Positions 47,672 to 57,739 of a stretch of DNA of 64,000 bases are shown here, piece after piece; position 1 is the stretch's first letter; each line of letters begins with the position of its first letter. A model generated the notes under the pieces. That model did not search any database. It was not told the DNA's origin and worked only from the letters and a program-made list of their open reading frames with translations. Made by a program: the position numbers and the translations under genes. The stretch lies in assembly GCF_028993555.1 (NCBI RefSeq), contig NZ_CP118612.1, forward strand, positions 62,001-126,000. The letters are read 5' to 3'. This stretch comes from Ensifer adhaerens. GTDB taxonomy: Bacteria; Pseudomonadota; Alphaproteobacteria; Rhizobiales; Rhizobiaceae.

Positions 47672-47785
47672 GCGTCCACGCTTCTTATGCCTCCCAAGGT
47701 CGACCAGCGGCTCATGCCCAGGTCGAACAAATGGGATATCTGGACCAGCGGTAGCCGAAATCGCAAGAATTGTCTCCATGGCACC

Positions 47786-47814
47786 AGTTACGGTGCCTTC
47801 GGCTTCTTGGATCA
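47786..47814 (-). promoter_or_regulatory. RpoE autoregulatory promoter of rpoE-chrR
   Basis: On the minus strand TGATCC (47814-47809), an 18-base spacer and TAACT (47790-47786) match TGATCC-N18-TAA. It lies 115 bases upstream of the preferred rpoE start and inside the longer open frame, which argues against the upstream start codons. Confidence 0.75.
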
Positions 47815-47904
47815 TGGTCGATCAAAATTTTGCAACGGGTTCAATCCGATCAGTAGGTCTTTTCGTAGTGCGTTCGTAGTTGCTGGTCAAAATGAGGGGA
47901 CGAC

Positions 47905-49263
47905 ATGCGGTTTGATCGGGGTATGAGGGGTGAATTCGGGCAACGGCGTGTGGCTGTCATTGGCGCCGGTATTTCGGGGATGTCCGCGGCCTGGCTACTC
48001 GGTAAAAGCTTGGACGTGGTACTATACGAGTCCGGCGACAAGCCCGGAGGTCATGCAAATACAGTTGTCGCCCCTACGGCTTCTGGGCCGGTTCCCGTCG
48101 ACACAGGGTTCATTGTTTACAACGATCGCAACTATCCCAACCTTGTTGCGCTGTTTGACCACCTCAACGTCCCGACCCAAGCATCCAACATGTCGTTCTC
48201 CGCGTCTTTGGATGGCGGGGCATTCGAATACTCGGGCTCTGGTTTGTCAGGCTTGTTTGCTCAGCCCTTGAACGCACTTCGTCCGCGCTTTTGGAGGATA
48301 TTGTCAGACATTTTGCGCTTCTATCGCGCCGCTCCCGGGGCCCTCAATTGTCGGAATCTGGCTAGCAAGACACTGGGTCAGTATCTCGACGAGAATGGCT
48401 ATAGCCAGGCTTTCATTACCGACCATCTCCTTCCCATGGGCGCTGCGATCTGGTCTACGACGACCACGCGCATGCGCGATTATCCCCTGCATGCCTTCAT
48501 TCGGTTCTGCGATAGTCATGGCTTGCTTGCATTGACGGACAGACCTCGCTGGCGAACCGTGACCGGCGGAAGCCGAGAATATGTTGACAGGCTGATGTCG
48601 GACTATTCCGGCGAGCTTCGAACAGGAAGGGCAGTCCGCGAGATCCGCCGCGAGGTGGGGACGGTGGTCATAACCGATCGTGATGGCAATCGTGACACGT
48701 TCACGGATGTGGTCATCGCGACTCACGCCGACCGGGCCCTGGCGATGCTTGCTGAGCCTGACGCACGTGAAAGAGAGCTGTTGTCGGCAATCGGTTACAC
48801 GAGCAATAAGGCGGTTCTGCACACGGATGCGTCATTGATGCCCAAGCGGCGAAATGTGTGGTCGAGCTGGAACTACATTGGCGCGTCGGATGATTGCGGT
48901 GAACGCCAGCTGTGTGTGACCTACTGGATGAACCGGTTGCAAGGCATCGATCCGGCAACGCCACTTTTTGTGACGCTCAACCCGCATCAAAAGATAGCCA
49001 GTGAGCGGATAATCGCGACGTTCGACTATGACCACCCACTGTTCGATCAGCGAGCCTTGGTGTCTCAGAAGGAGCTTTGGCGTCTCCAGGGACGGGGCGG
49101 TGTCTGGTTTTGCGGGGCGCACTTCGGGAGCGGATTCCATGAGGACGGTTTGCAGTCCGGGCTTGCGGTTGCCGAGGCCATCTCCGGCGAGCGGCGTCCA
49201 TGGACGGTCCGCGACGATTCTGGCCGGCTCCCCTCCGAGATCGGTTACGCGGCGGCTCAATGA
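47905..49263 (+). CDS. FAD-dependent amine-oxidase-like oxidoreductase
   Basis: This 452-residue flavoprotein has VAVIGAGISGMSAAWLLGK at about residues 15-33, the second dinucleotide-fold motif YESGDKPGGHAN after it, and a C-terminal FCGAHFGSGFHEDGLQSGLAVAEA. ATG 47905 follows GAGGGG. It is the first of three genes joined by ATGA overlaps (this oxidoreductase, DUF1365, CFA synthase), a set often found with RpoE-ChrR. In that setting it probably oxidises or desaturates a membrane fatty acid. Confidence 0.87.
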   Translation: MRFDRGMRGEFGQRRVAVIGAGISGMSAAWLLGKSLDVVLYESGDKPGGHANTVVAPTASGPVPVDTGFIVYNDRNYPNLVALFDHLNVPTQASNMSFSASLDGGAFEYSGSGLSGLFAQPLNALRPRFWRILSDILRFYRAAPGALNCRNLASKTLGQYLDENGYSQAFITDHLLPMGAAIWSTTTTRMRDYPLHAFIRFCDSHGLLALTDRPRWRTVTGGSREYVDRLMSDYSGELRTGRAVREIRREVGTVVITDRDGNRDTFTDVVIATHADRALAMLAEPDARERELLSAIGYTSNKAVLHTDASLMPKRRNVWSSWNYIGASDDCGERQLCVTYWMNRLQGIDPATPLFVTLNPHQKIASERIIATFDYDHPLFDQRALVSQKELWRLQGRGGVWFCGAHFGSGFHEDGLQSGLAVAEAISGERRPWTVRDDSGRLPSEIGYAAAQ

Positions 49264-50060
49264 TGTCGAGGTCGGCTCTTTACAGCGGGCAAGTGTGGCA
49301 CGTTCGGCTTAGGCCCCGCCGGCATAGGCTTTCCTACAGGGTCTTTTCGCTGCTCCTCGATCTGGACGAGTTGGCTTCGCTGGACAGCAAGCTGCGCCTG
49401 TTCGGCCATAATCGCTTTGCTCTGTTCAGTTTTCGCGACAGCGATCACGGGGATGGTGAAGTAGGCGCGCTTCGCAGTTGGGTCGAACGGCAGCTGTCTG
49501 AGGCCGGAGTGGACGTGAAGCAGCTGCGTATCCGTGTGCTATGTTATCCCCGCATACTTGGCTACGTTTTCAACCCTTTGACGGTCTTTTACTGTGAGGC
49601 AAGCGATGGCCAAGTCCGGGCCGTTCTCTATGAGGTCTGCAACACATTCCACGAACGCCATACCTATGTCATTCCGGTGAGCGACGACCACGGCGGAGCG
49701 ATCCGGCAGTCGTGCGTCAAAGAACTCTACGTTTCTCCATTTGTACCCATGGATTGCCGCTACGAGTTCAACCTCAGGCCGCCGGGGGAAACCGTGTTCG
49801 TCGGCATAACCGAAAACGATTGTGACGGGCGACTTCTTACGGCTGTATTTTCCGGAGAAAGGGAAGAGATCTCGGATAAGAGGCTTTTTCTAACCTTCCT
49901 GAAACATCCCCTCATGACTGTAAAAGTAATGGGTGCGATCCATTGGGAGGCGCTCAAGATCTGGCTAAAGGGCATGCCCTTGCATCGTCATCGACCGGCG
50001 GACCTGCGGGTCGCCACAACGATTGTCTCCCGTTTCGAACAGAAAGACACCTTGGCATGA
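49260..50060 (+). CDS. DUF1365-family protein
   Basis: This 266-residue protein has LYSGQVWHVRLRPRRHRLSY near the N-terminus, CYPRILGYVFNPLTVFYC near residue 98 and EVCNTFHERHTYVI after it, all DUF1365 hallmarks. The start overlaps the oxidoreductase stop and its stop overlaps the CFA synthase start. DUF1365 proteins are of unproven chemistry but are regularly encoded beside CFA synthase and the amine-oxidase-like protein, so a role in modifying phospholipid acyl chains is likely. Confidence 0.88.
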   Translation: MMSRSALYSGQVWHVRLRPRRHRLSYRVFSLLLDLDELASLDSKLRLFGHNRFALFSFRDSDHGDGEVGALRSWVERQLSEAGVDVKQLRIRVLCYPRILGYVFNPLTVFYCEASDGQVRAVLYEVCNTFHERHTYVIPVSDDHGGAIRQSCVKELYVSPFVPMDCRYEFNLRPPGETVFVGITENDCDGRLLTAVFSGEREEISDKRLFLTFLKHPLMTVKVMGAIHWEALKIWLKGMPLHRHRPADLRVATTIVSRFEQKDTLA

Positions 50061-51274
50061 GCGAGCTTGATCAGGGTGCGGCATTTTCAATATCGTCGGG
50101 CCGCCCGCTGTGGCAGAGAATAGTATGCCGTTGGCTTGCCCGTATCAAACGCGGGCAGTTGCGCGCGGAGTTCCCCTGTGGGGCAGTGCATTTGGTCAAA
50201 GGCGACGTCCCCGGTCCGACTGCAGCGATCGTCTTTACGAACTCAAGACCGGTCTGGCGTATGCTCACGAGCGGCAGCCTCGGGTTTGCTCGATCCTATC
50301 TTGATGGCGATTGGGAGACGCCAGACTTGGGAAGGCTCATGGATCTGGCGCTCGCCAACGAAGAGACTCTCAAGCCCGCGCTCGCCTCTCGCCCGCTATT
50401 CAGCCGCCTCGCTTACCTCCGGCATCTGTTCAGACGAAACTCCCGTGCCGGGAGCCGCCGAAATATCGCGTTCCATTACGACCTCGGGAACGGTTTCTAC
50501 CGCGCATGGCTCGATGAGACGATGACGTACTCTGCCGCCATCTTTGAGCGGCAAGGGCAGTCACTCGGTGAAGCCCAACAAGCGAAGTACAACAGGATCC
50601 TAAGTGAGCTTCGAATCGGTCCGCAAGATCATGTTCTTGAGATCGGTTGCGGCTGGGGCGGGTTTATGGAGTACGCTGCCTCGCGCACGGGGTGTCGCAT
50701 TACCGGGCTGACTTTGTCGAAGGAGCAGGCCGACTTTGCGAGAGCTCGGCTGGCAAACAAGGGATTGTCTCCGTTGGCCGAGGTGCGGCTGCAGGACTAT
50801 AGGGATTGCGAAGGACGTTTCACCAAGATCGTCTCAATAGAGATGTTCGAAGCCGTCGGAGAGGAGAATTGGCCGGTTTACTTTGAGAAGCTGCGGACGA
50901 ACCTCGCTCCTGACGGACAAGCGCTGATCCAGGTGATTACGATCGATGAGACGCGGTTTGAGCGGTATCGGCAAAACGCCGATTTCATTCAAACCTATGT
51001 GTTTCCCGGTGGCATGCTGCCTTCTGCGGTAGTCTTCAGGCAGGAGGCTGTCACTTCCGGCTTACTGGTGCGGGATGCATTTTCCTTCGGTCGTGACTAC
51101 GAGAAAACCCTACTCTTGTGGGAAGGTGCTTTCCTGAAGAGTTGGCACAAGATTGAATCCGCTGCATTCGACGAACGGTTCAAGCGCTTGTGGCGCTACT
51201 ACCTTCACTACTGCGCCGCCGGCTTTCGCAACGGTACCATCGATGTCTACCAGTTCCGGCTCGAACCAACGTGA
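50057..51274 (+). CDS. Cyclopropane-fatty-acyl-phospholipid synthase family methyltransferase
   Basis: This 405-residue protein has an N-terminal lipid-binding region and a SAM-dependent methyltransferase domain (LEIGCGWGGFMEYAASRTGC, about residues 194-213, then ITGLTLSKEQ). The CFA-type QVITIDETRFERYR and FIQTYVFPGGMLPS blocks follow. It transfers a methyl group from SAM to an unsaturated acyl chain in the membrane. In the Rhodobacter RpoE regulon a relative makes methylated or furan fatty acids instead of a cyclopropane. Which product forms here is open. Confidence 0.9.
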   Translation: MSELDQGAAFSISSGRPLWQRIVCRWLARIKRGQLRAEFPCGAVHLVKGDVPGPTAAIVFTNSRPVWRMLTSGSLGFARSYLDGDWETPDLGRLMDLALANEETLKPALASRPLFSRLAYLRHLFRRNSRAGSRRNIAFHYDLGNGFYRAWLDETMTYSAAIFERQGQSLGEAQQAKYNRILSELRIGPQDHVLEIGCGWGGFMEYAASRTGCRITGLTLSKEQADFARARLANKGLSPLAEVRLQDYRDCEGRFTKIVSIEMFEAVGEENWPVYFEKLRTNLAPDGQALIQVITIDETRFERYRQNADFIQTYVFPGGMLPSAVVFRQEAVTSGLLVRDAFSFGRDYEKTLLLWEGAFLKSWHKIESAAFDERFKRLWRYYLHYCAAGFRNGTIDVYQFRLEPT

Positions 51275-51280
51275 CGGAGG

Positions 51281-52087
51281 TCAGGTCTGGTCCTCACGCA
51301 ACATGCGGCGCGTCAAGGCGAACCTCAGGCTTGGAGGAAGCGCCTTCAATAGCTTCAAGACCACTTTCATCCTCCACGGGAATGCGATCTCGAACTTCCC
51401 CCGCTCAAGCCCGCGCATGATGTATTCCGCCGCACTTTCCGAAGAGATCAGGAACGGCATTGGAAAGTCATTCTGACGCGTCAAAGGCGTATCGACAAAT
51501 CCTGGATTGATAATTGTCATCTGAACGCCTTGCCGTTCAAGTTCGGGATAAAGGGCTTCGCACATGTTGATCAAGGCGGCTTTCGTCGCGCCGTAGCCCG
51601 CGGCACCAGGAAGACCGGTGTAGCCTGCCACAGATGCCATGACTGCAATCCGTCCCGACCGGCGCGTCGTCATTGCTGGCATGATCGCCTGCAAACAGTT
51701 CACGGTTCCCATGATGTTGAGCCCGACCATCTCTCCGATCGCCGCGGCGTCGAAGGTCGACAGGCTATCGCGCCGGTACGTTCCTGCGCCGAAGACCGCA
51801 AGGGAAATCGGACCCAGGCGCATTTCAATGTCGCGTACGGTGTTTTCTGCCGCTTCGCGGTCAGTCACATCGAGGGGAAAAGAATGGATCTTGTTCTCCA
51901 GCGATTGTGCGAGAGTATCAAGCTCCACCGAGTTGCGCGCGCTTACGGCGACGGTCCAGCCGTCAAGTGCCAAACGGATTGCAAGCGATTTCCCGATGCC
52001 GGAGCTTGCGCCGGTAACCCACGCCACCTTTCGCCAATCGGTCTCGTCGAAGGCGTGGACGTTGATCAAATCGCGACCGATAGTCAT
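51281..52087 (-). CDS. Short-chain dehydrogenase/reductase family protein
   Basis: This 268-residue SDR has AWVTGASSGIGKSLA at about residues 22-36, the Ser in VMASVAGYTG, YGATK near 163 and a hydrophobic C-terminus (VVLKLLKALPPSLRFALTRR), which suggests membrane association. It converges on the CFA synthase gene with six bases between them and is the last gene of a minus-strand group with an MFS protein and DUF3833. An equivalent SDR occurs in the Rhodobacter RpoE regulon. Confidence 0.86.
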   Translation of the reverse strand: MTIGRDLINVHAFDETDWRKVAWVTGASSGIGKSLAIRLALDGWTVAVSARNSVELDTLAQSLENKIHSFPLDVTDREAAENTVRDIEMRLGPISLAVFGAGTYRRDSLSTFDAAAIGEMVGLNIMGTVNCLQAIMPAMTTRRSGRIAVMASVAGYTGLPGAAGYGATKAALINMCEALYPELERQGVQMTIINPGFVDTPLTRQNDFPMPFLISSESAAEYIMRGLERGKFEIAFPWRMKVVLKLLKALPPSLRFALTRRMLREDQT

Positions 52088-52158
52088 GGAAACCTACCTC
52101 AGTGGGCGATGGGGAAAACGTGTCATCAACCTGGCAGCCGTAGACGAGCGCGATACCG

Positions 52159-53487
52159 TCAAATCCGGCCAATGAGCTCTCTTTGGGCCACACGATCGAT
52201 CGGAAAGCCCCACATGAGCCCGATTGCTGCGAGCTTCGGGACGATCGGTGCCCAGGCGTAAAGCATCGAAAGACCCTTGAGAGCGTCGGGCGACGAACGT
52301 TCTTGAGCCGGATCGAAGCCAAACACACTCAGCAACGGAAATACCGCCCCCACAGCCGCTGCAAGCGAGAGCTTTGTGGCGAGCGCCCACGCGGCGAAAT
52401 ACATGCCGGAACGCTGAGAGCCTGAGACTGCTGTGTGGTTGTCGATTACGTCTGCCTGCATGGATGGAGGCAGGACAAGGTCGAAGGCGAGCAGAACACC
52501 GGTGCACACGCATATCGCACCAAAGGCGACCAGGTCTCCGTCGCCGAGAAATCCTGATACCGCAAAGATCGAGCACGTCGCCAGCATAGCCCCACTCCAG
52601 GCCTTGTGCTTGCTCCAGCGCCTTGCGGCCTTTACTGCGAGCGGTACGCCAAGAACTGCGCATGCGAAATAGAGTAGGAGAAACGCACCGCGCCAATCCG
52701 GTGCGCCGAGACGATCGGAGACAAAGTACAGAAAAAGGGTAGCCGGCACTGCATTGGCGAATCCATTCAAAAGAAAAGCGGCAATAAGACGCAGGAAGGG
52801 CCGGTTCTTCGTCATGAGAAGAAGGCTTTGAACGATGTTGACGTCGCGGGTTGATCGGTTGACCGGTTCGGGAACGAAAACGAAGGCCGCAAGACCTGTA
52901 ATCGGAAGGAGGACCGCGACCAGGACGGCTATCGTCTTTAGCCCCTCAACGCCTACGGTCACAGTCGATCCAACAACGAAGGGGAGGCTGATTGCCGTTA
53001 ACGTCCCCAATAGTGTCGACCCCTCGCGGAAAGCCGCAATACGTGTTCGCTCGACATAGTCGTTTGAAAGTTCTGCGCCCCAGGCTGTGTAGGGGAGAGA
53101 GGACCAGGTAAAGCCAAGTGACAAAAGCCCACCCCATAGGACCAGATAGCCAAGTCCGGCCGTTTGCGGTGGCCAGAAGAGCATAAATGCGGCGCAGGCA
53201 GTGAGCGGGATCGACGCGAGAAAAAAGCCGCGCCGGCGACAGCCGAAGGCATTCCACCGGTCGGCAAGCCAGCCGAACATCGGATCGCTCGCCGCATCAA
53301 GAATACGAATGGCAAAAAGTACACCGCCAACGGCCGCTACTGGTAGGCCCATGACCTCGGAATAAAAGGTTGGAACGATAACGAAAAGCGGCAAAGCCAG
53401 CGCCGCCAACGGAAGCGCGGGTAGCGCATAGAGGATGAGTGTCGATGCCTGCGACCTGTAGGCTGTTCCGCCCGATGCTTCCCCCAT
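52159..53487 (-). CDS. MFS transporter of the GPH/MelB-like group
   Basis: This 442-residue protein has twelve membrane spans. It opens with LILYALPALPLAALALPLFV, has a DAASDPMFGWLADRW block near residue 60 and WSSLPYTAWGAELS near 119, as in glycoside-pentoside-hexuronide carriers. It starts three bases after the DUF3833 stop, so it is in that operon. Similar carriers are known in the singlet-oxygen regulon, where the substrate is not established. Confidence 0.87.
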   Translation of the reverse strand: MGEASGGTAYRSQASTLILYALPALPLAALALPLFVIVPTFYSEVMGLPVAAVGGVLFAIRILDAASDPMFGWLADRWNAFGCRRRGFFLASIPLTACAAFMLFWPPQTAGLGYLVLWGGLLSLGFTWSSLPYTAWGAELSNDYVERTRIAAFREGSTLLGTLTAISLPFVVGSTVTVGVEGLKTIAVLVAVLLPITGLAAFVFVPEPVNRSTRDVNIVQSLLLMTKNRPFLRLIAAFLLNGFANAVPATLFLYFVSDRLGAPDWRGAFLLLYFACAVLGVPLAVKAARRWSKHKAWSGAMLATCSIFAVSGFLGDGDLVAFGAICVCTGVLLAFDLVLPPSMQADVIDNHTAVSGSQRSGMYFAAWALATKLSLAAAVGAVFPLLSVFGFDPAQERSSPDALKGLSMLYAWAPIVPKLAAIGLMWGFPIDRVAQRELIGRI

Positions 53488-53490
53488 GCG

Positions 53491-53994
53491 TCACCGTCTC
53501 CTGAACTCGACACGCGTCCAGGCAACCGGCAATCCGAACTTCGTCACATAGGCGGTATTGAGGAGTCGACCATCAGCATTTAACGTCATGGTGTCGTGAA
53601 AGCGCACTTTGTTTCTCCGGTTTTCTGGATCCAGCAACACCAAGTAGCTGAAGCGCGCGACGTTACCTTTAATCGACACCTCGGTCTCTCCAATCACGTC
53701 CTCCCGCGTACCCCTGTATTTGCCGGGTCCATCCTTGATGAACCGCCATGTCTTGCGATCTCGCGTGCCGTCATCGAACGTGAAATCTTCCCTGAGCGTT
53801 AAGGTTCGACCATCCCATTTGCCCAGCAACTGAACCTGGAAGGTCTTCTTGACTCCGGTGATGCTGCGAAAGCTGCCCTCGGCGATCGACCTGCCCGTAA
53901 AGAAGCGCTCAAGCGAAAAGGATTCGGCGGCCGCGGGTGTAACAAATGCGAGGTTCATAGCGATGACCGTGAGAAAAACACTGATGGTGTGCAT
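53491..53994 (-). CDS. Secreted DUF3833-family protein
   Basis: This 167-residue exported protein has a signal peptide (ISVFLTVIAMNLAFVTPAAA, cleavage near residue 23) and a beta-rich body (FSLERFFTGRSIAEGSFRSI, LREDFTFDDGTRDRKTWRF, RFHDTMTLNADGRLLN). DUF3833 genes accompany CFA synthase clusters. Function is unknown; a lipocalin-like lipid-binding fold is a reasonable guess. Confidence 0.8.
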   Translation of the reverse strand: MHTISVFLTVIAMNLAFVTPAAAESFSLERFFTGRSIAEGSFRSITGVKKTFQVQLLGKWDGRTLTLREDFTFDDGTRDRKTWRFIKDGPGKYRGTREDVIGETEVSIKGNVARFSYLVLLDPENRRNKVRFHDTMTLNADGRLLNTAYVTKFGLPVAWTRVEFRRR

Positions 53995-54062
53995 GCTCGT
54001 TCTCCGTCAAATCGAAATGCGCGGCATAAGCATCAATTCCACTCCCCATATTCGGTGCCATT

Positions 54063-54452
54063 TCAAAGCTCGGGGCCGATTCGGGCGATACCGGTCTTTC
54101 CGTCGTTCCGGATCCACTTCAGCTTCTGGTCGTTGACCCGATACAGCTCGAAACACATTGGGCGACCGTCGTACCAGGTGCGAAACCGCTGGCAGAGGCG
54201 ATCGGAGTCTATCCACCACTTGCCCGTGTCCTTCGGTTTGACGAACCGACCAAGGCCCAGGGCTTCGCCGTCCCCGTCGACACTGCCAGTCCTTCGATAG
54301 TTCAGGGGGAATTCTCCACCCAGCGGTGCTGCAAGGAAAATGCGGCGGCCGACGATTTCTCCCTCGATCTCGTTTGCCTTGTATTGCTCCGCGGCGGCCT
54401 CTGACGGAAGGGCTGCGCACACAGTTGCGATCGCTATTGCGGTTCGGAACAT
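54063..54452 (-). CDS. Small secreted protein (DUF995-like)
   Basis: This 129-residue protein has a signal peptide (AIAIATVCAALPSEAAA). The mature part has WWIDSDRLCQRFRTWYDGRP and MCFELYR, with two Cys that could pair. The pattern is that of small DUF995-like periplasmic proteins of rhizobia, and I am unsure of the family. It is the first gene behind the RpoE promoter at 54487-54515 and precedes the DUF3833 gene by 68 bases. Confidence 0.7.
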   Translation of the reverse strand: MFRTAIAIATVCAALPSEAAAEQYKANEIEGEIVGRRIFLAAPLGGEFPLNYRRTGSVDGDGEALGLGRFVKPKDTGKWWIDSDRLCQRFRTWYDGRPMCFELYRVNDQKLKWIRNDGKTGIARIGPEL

Positions 54453-54486
54453 GGTCGTTCGTTCGCTCCCGTTGTTTTGTCAGCTG

Positions 54487-54515
54487 AATTACGAGACCTG
54501 GGTGCTGTTGGATCA
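54487..54515 (-). promoter_or_regulatory. RpoE promoter of the secreted protein-DUF3833-MFS-SDR group
   Basis: On the minus strand TGATCC (54515-54510), an 18-base spacer and TAATT (54491-54487) match TGATCC-N18-TAA. The start codon at 54452 is 34 bases downstream of the -10. A second TGATCC lies 10 bases further upstream (54525-54520). Confidence 0.72.
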
Positions 54516-54717
54516 GTCTGGATCAGCATTGAAGTGATTCTGATTGGGCGATGATCCCGGCCCCATTCTCATGCGTGAAAGGAGCGCAGGCCAAAGTGGC
54601 GGACCGTCCGTCGCGTAAATGGTTAGAGGTTACCCTTCAAAGCACAATGGAGAACGAGCCCGCTAAAGCAGGAGGGTGCCGCCCTTTCGAACTTTGCTGG
54701 GGGCAAGAGGCGAATAC

Positions 54718-54900
54718 TTAGAGGCGGACATAATCGCGCTCCCACGAGCCCTGCACGGCTGTTGCTGTGATGTTCACCTTCTGGGCTAAGATGATCGCAT
54801 AATGTATCGACTGGATCGCATCGCGGGGTCGATCGAGACCGGGCGGCAAGGTGCGGGCAAGGATTATCTGATCTGCCTCGAAGACCGCAAACTTCGACAA
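54718..54900 (-). CDS. Short ORF of unknown function (possible fragment)
   Basis: This 60-codon frame starts at TTG and includes FEADQIILARTLPPGLDRPR and IQSIHYAIILAQKVNITATA. It has plausible amino-acid composition but no ATG or ribosome site, and I recognise no family. It may be the remains of a longer gene. The 265 bases upstream toward 54452 contain an RpoE promoter for the opposite group and nothing else evident. Confidence 0.4.
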   Translation of the reverse strand: MSKFAVFEADQIILARTLPPGLDRPRDAIQSIHYAIILAQKVNITATAVQGSWERDYVRL

Positions 54901-54942
54901 GAGTGAACTTCGTCGTTGCCGGGGGGCCGATCGTGGAGCCGG

Positions 54943-54972
54943 TCAGGCCCGCCCTTGGGAGAACGGGCCTGA
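54943..54972 (-). terminator. Terminator hairpin of groEL
   Basis: Nine-base arms TCAGGCCCG (54943-54951) and CGGGCCTGA (54964-54972) lie ten bases beyond the groEL stop on the minus strand. There is no clear U-run, so termination may depend on the stem alone. Confidence 0.55.
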
Positions 54973-54981
54973 ATCATCGCT

Positions 54982-56622
<1,641 letters not shown>

Positions 56623-56662
56623 TCACTAGGCAGCTATTTGACTGATGGATGGTGTGGTCGGC

Positions 56663-56977
56663 TCAGGCTGCCTGCTTGCGCTCGGCCTTGGCGTCAAGCA
56701 CACCGAGGACTTCGCTTTCTTTAATGATCAACAGGTCTTCCCCGTCGATCTTGATCTCGGTCCCTGACCACTTGCCGAATAGAATACGGTCGCCCGCCTT
56801 GACGTCGAGCGCCTGGACCTGGCCCGCTTCGCTTCGTGCGCCAGGACCGACGGCAACGACCTCGCCCTCCTGCGGTTTTTCCTTTGCTGTGTCGGGGATG
56901 ATGATCCCGCCCCTGGTTTTCTCTTCTGAGTCAACCCGGCGGACGAGAATGCGATCATGCAGCGGTCGGAAAGACAT
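56663..56977 (-). CDS. groES: Co-chaperonin GroES
   Basis: This 104-residue protein starts [20 protein letters not shown]. The mobile loop is [20 protein letters not shown] and the roof region includes [20 protein letters not shown]. The ATG at 56977 follows GGAGGA with 5-base spacing, and the GTG/ATG four codons earlier is not used. The tail after GVLDAK (AERKQAA) is longer than usual. It caps the GroEL ring. Confidence 0.96.
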   Translation of the reverse strand: MSFRPLHDRILVRRVDSEEKTRGGIIIPDTAKEKPQEGEVVAVGPGARSEAGQVQALDVKAGDRILFGKWSGTEIKIDGEDLLIIKESEVLGVLDAKAERKQAA

Positions 56978-57083
56978 GTTTTCCTCCATTGGACAAACAT
57001 TATTGACGTTGTTCCCCCATCACCGGACCGGATCACCAGTCCGGACGGGTGCAAAACCTCGTCTGAGCGTTCTGCGCGAAATC

Positions 57084-57112
57084 ATCTGGTTTTGCGGTTT
57101 TTTGATTTCAAG
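57084..57112 (-). promoter_or_regulatory. RpoH (sigma-32 type) promoter of groESL
   Basis: On the minus strand CTTGAA (57112-57107), a 17-base spacer and CCAGAT (57089-57084) match the rhizobial RpoH pattern CTTGAA-N16/17-CCAnAT. The leader to groES is about 100 bases. Confidence 0.75.
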
Positions 57113-57129
57113 AGGGCGGCTCAAAAAAG

Positions 57130-57156
57130 TCAGCACTCGCTCAGCGTGGCTGCTAA
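57130..57156 (-). promoter_or_regulatory. CIRCE-like HrcA operator upstream of groESL
   Basis: On the minus strand TTAGCAGCC, nine bases, GAGTGCTGA matches CIRCE (TTAGCACTC-N9-GAGTGCTAA) at 7 of 9 and 8 of 9 arm positions with exact spacing. It lies 17 bases upstream of the RpoH -35, not downstream of the start point as is usual. Confidence 0.65.
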
Positions 57157-57259
57157 CACATTGTAAAGGAACAACAAAGTCCTACCGGCGTTTAGAAATC
57201 CATTGATGACCGCGAACAATTGCGCCACCTTGGCGCTTGTTGAGAAACGGAGATGAAGC

Positions 57260-57532
57260 ATGCGATTTTCGTCGGATTTCGAGCGTCAAATAAACGGCTA
57301 TGGACTGACCACCGCGCATATCCTTTACCGCATTCCCGATTTCGAATCCGTTCTGCAGACCTTTGTCTGGCAGGACTACGATCTCGCTCCTGACTTTCCG
57401 GAAATGCAGAAGTTCCTCGATTTCTGGCAAGCCAATCTCGATGGCCCCCTGCATTCTGTACGGTATTCCCATCAACGTCTGATCGGTCCCAATGAATGGC
57501 GCCGCGTGGATGGCGAGTTCAGGGTGAATTGA
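57260..57532 (+). CDS. usg: Usg family protein
   Basis: This 90-residue protein has the Usg pattern FERQINGYGLTTAHILYRIP, LQTFVWQDYDLAPDFP and GPLHSVRYSHQRLI, ending EWRRVDGEFRVN. It is widespread in rhizobia and unproven in function. Its gene is divergent from groESL and precedes hsp20, so it may respond to heat or stress as well. Confidence 0.85.
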   Translation: MRFSSDFERQINGYGLTTAHILYRIPDFESVLQTFVWQDYDLAPDFPEMQKFLDFWQANLDGPLHSVRYSHQRLIGPNEWRRVDGEFRVN

Positions 57533-57617
57533 GACGCTTCCCTGAAAGGAGCCGGGTCCGCACAGGGGCTGCGCCCTCAGGGCGGTTGAGGGCTTTGTAA
57601 ATTTTTTCTTCCGGCCC

Positions 57618-57646
57618 CTTGAAACCAAACTTGTGCCTAACCAAAT
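57618..57646 (+). promoter_or_regulatory. RpoH promoter of hsp20
   Basis: CTTGAA (57618-57623), a 17-base spacer and CCAAAT (57641-57646) fit the rhizobial RpoH pattern and have the same spacing as the groESL promoter nearby. Transcription would start near 57653 and give a leader of about 87 bases. Confidence 0.72.
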
Positions 57647-57652
57647 CGCTTG

Positions 57653-57739
57653 CCGCCAGCCGCTGAATGAGGGCTGGACTTGCTGGAAGCGCGGTCTTTC
57701 GGCGCTTCCGTACCCATGTTGCTCTAGGAGGATATGGTT
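57653..57739 (+). ncRNA. ROSE-type RNA thermometer in the hsp20 leader
   Basis: The leader holds a CAGCC/GGCTG stem near 57658-57676, a strong hairpin GGAAGCGC (57685-57692) with GCGCTTCC (57702-57709), and a final short hairpin in which TTGCT (57719-57723) faces the ribosome site AGGAGG (57726-57731). The UUGCU/AGGAGG pairing just before the start is the mark of ROSE elements of rhizobial small heat-shock genes. It melts at high temperature and frees the ribosome site. Confidence 0.75.

Noticed and set aside
50057..54452. Treating the CFA/SDR/MFS/DUF3833 region as a secondary-metabolite cluster
   Set aside because: The gene set is that of the RpoE-ChrR stress regulon, and no synthetase or synthase modules are present.
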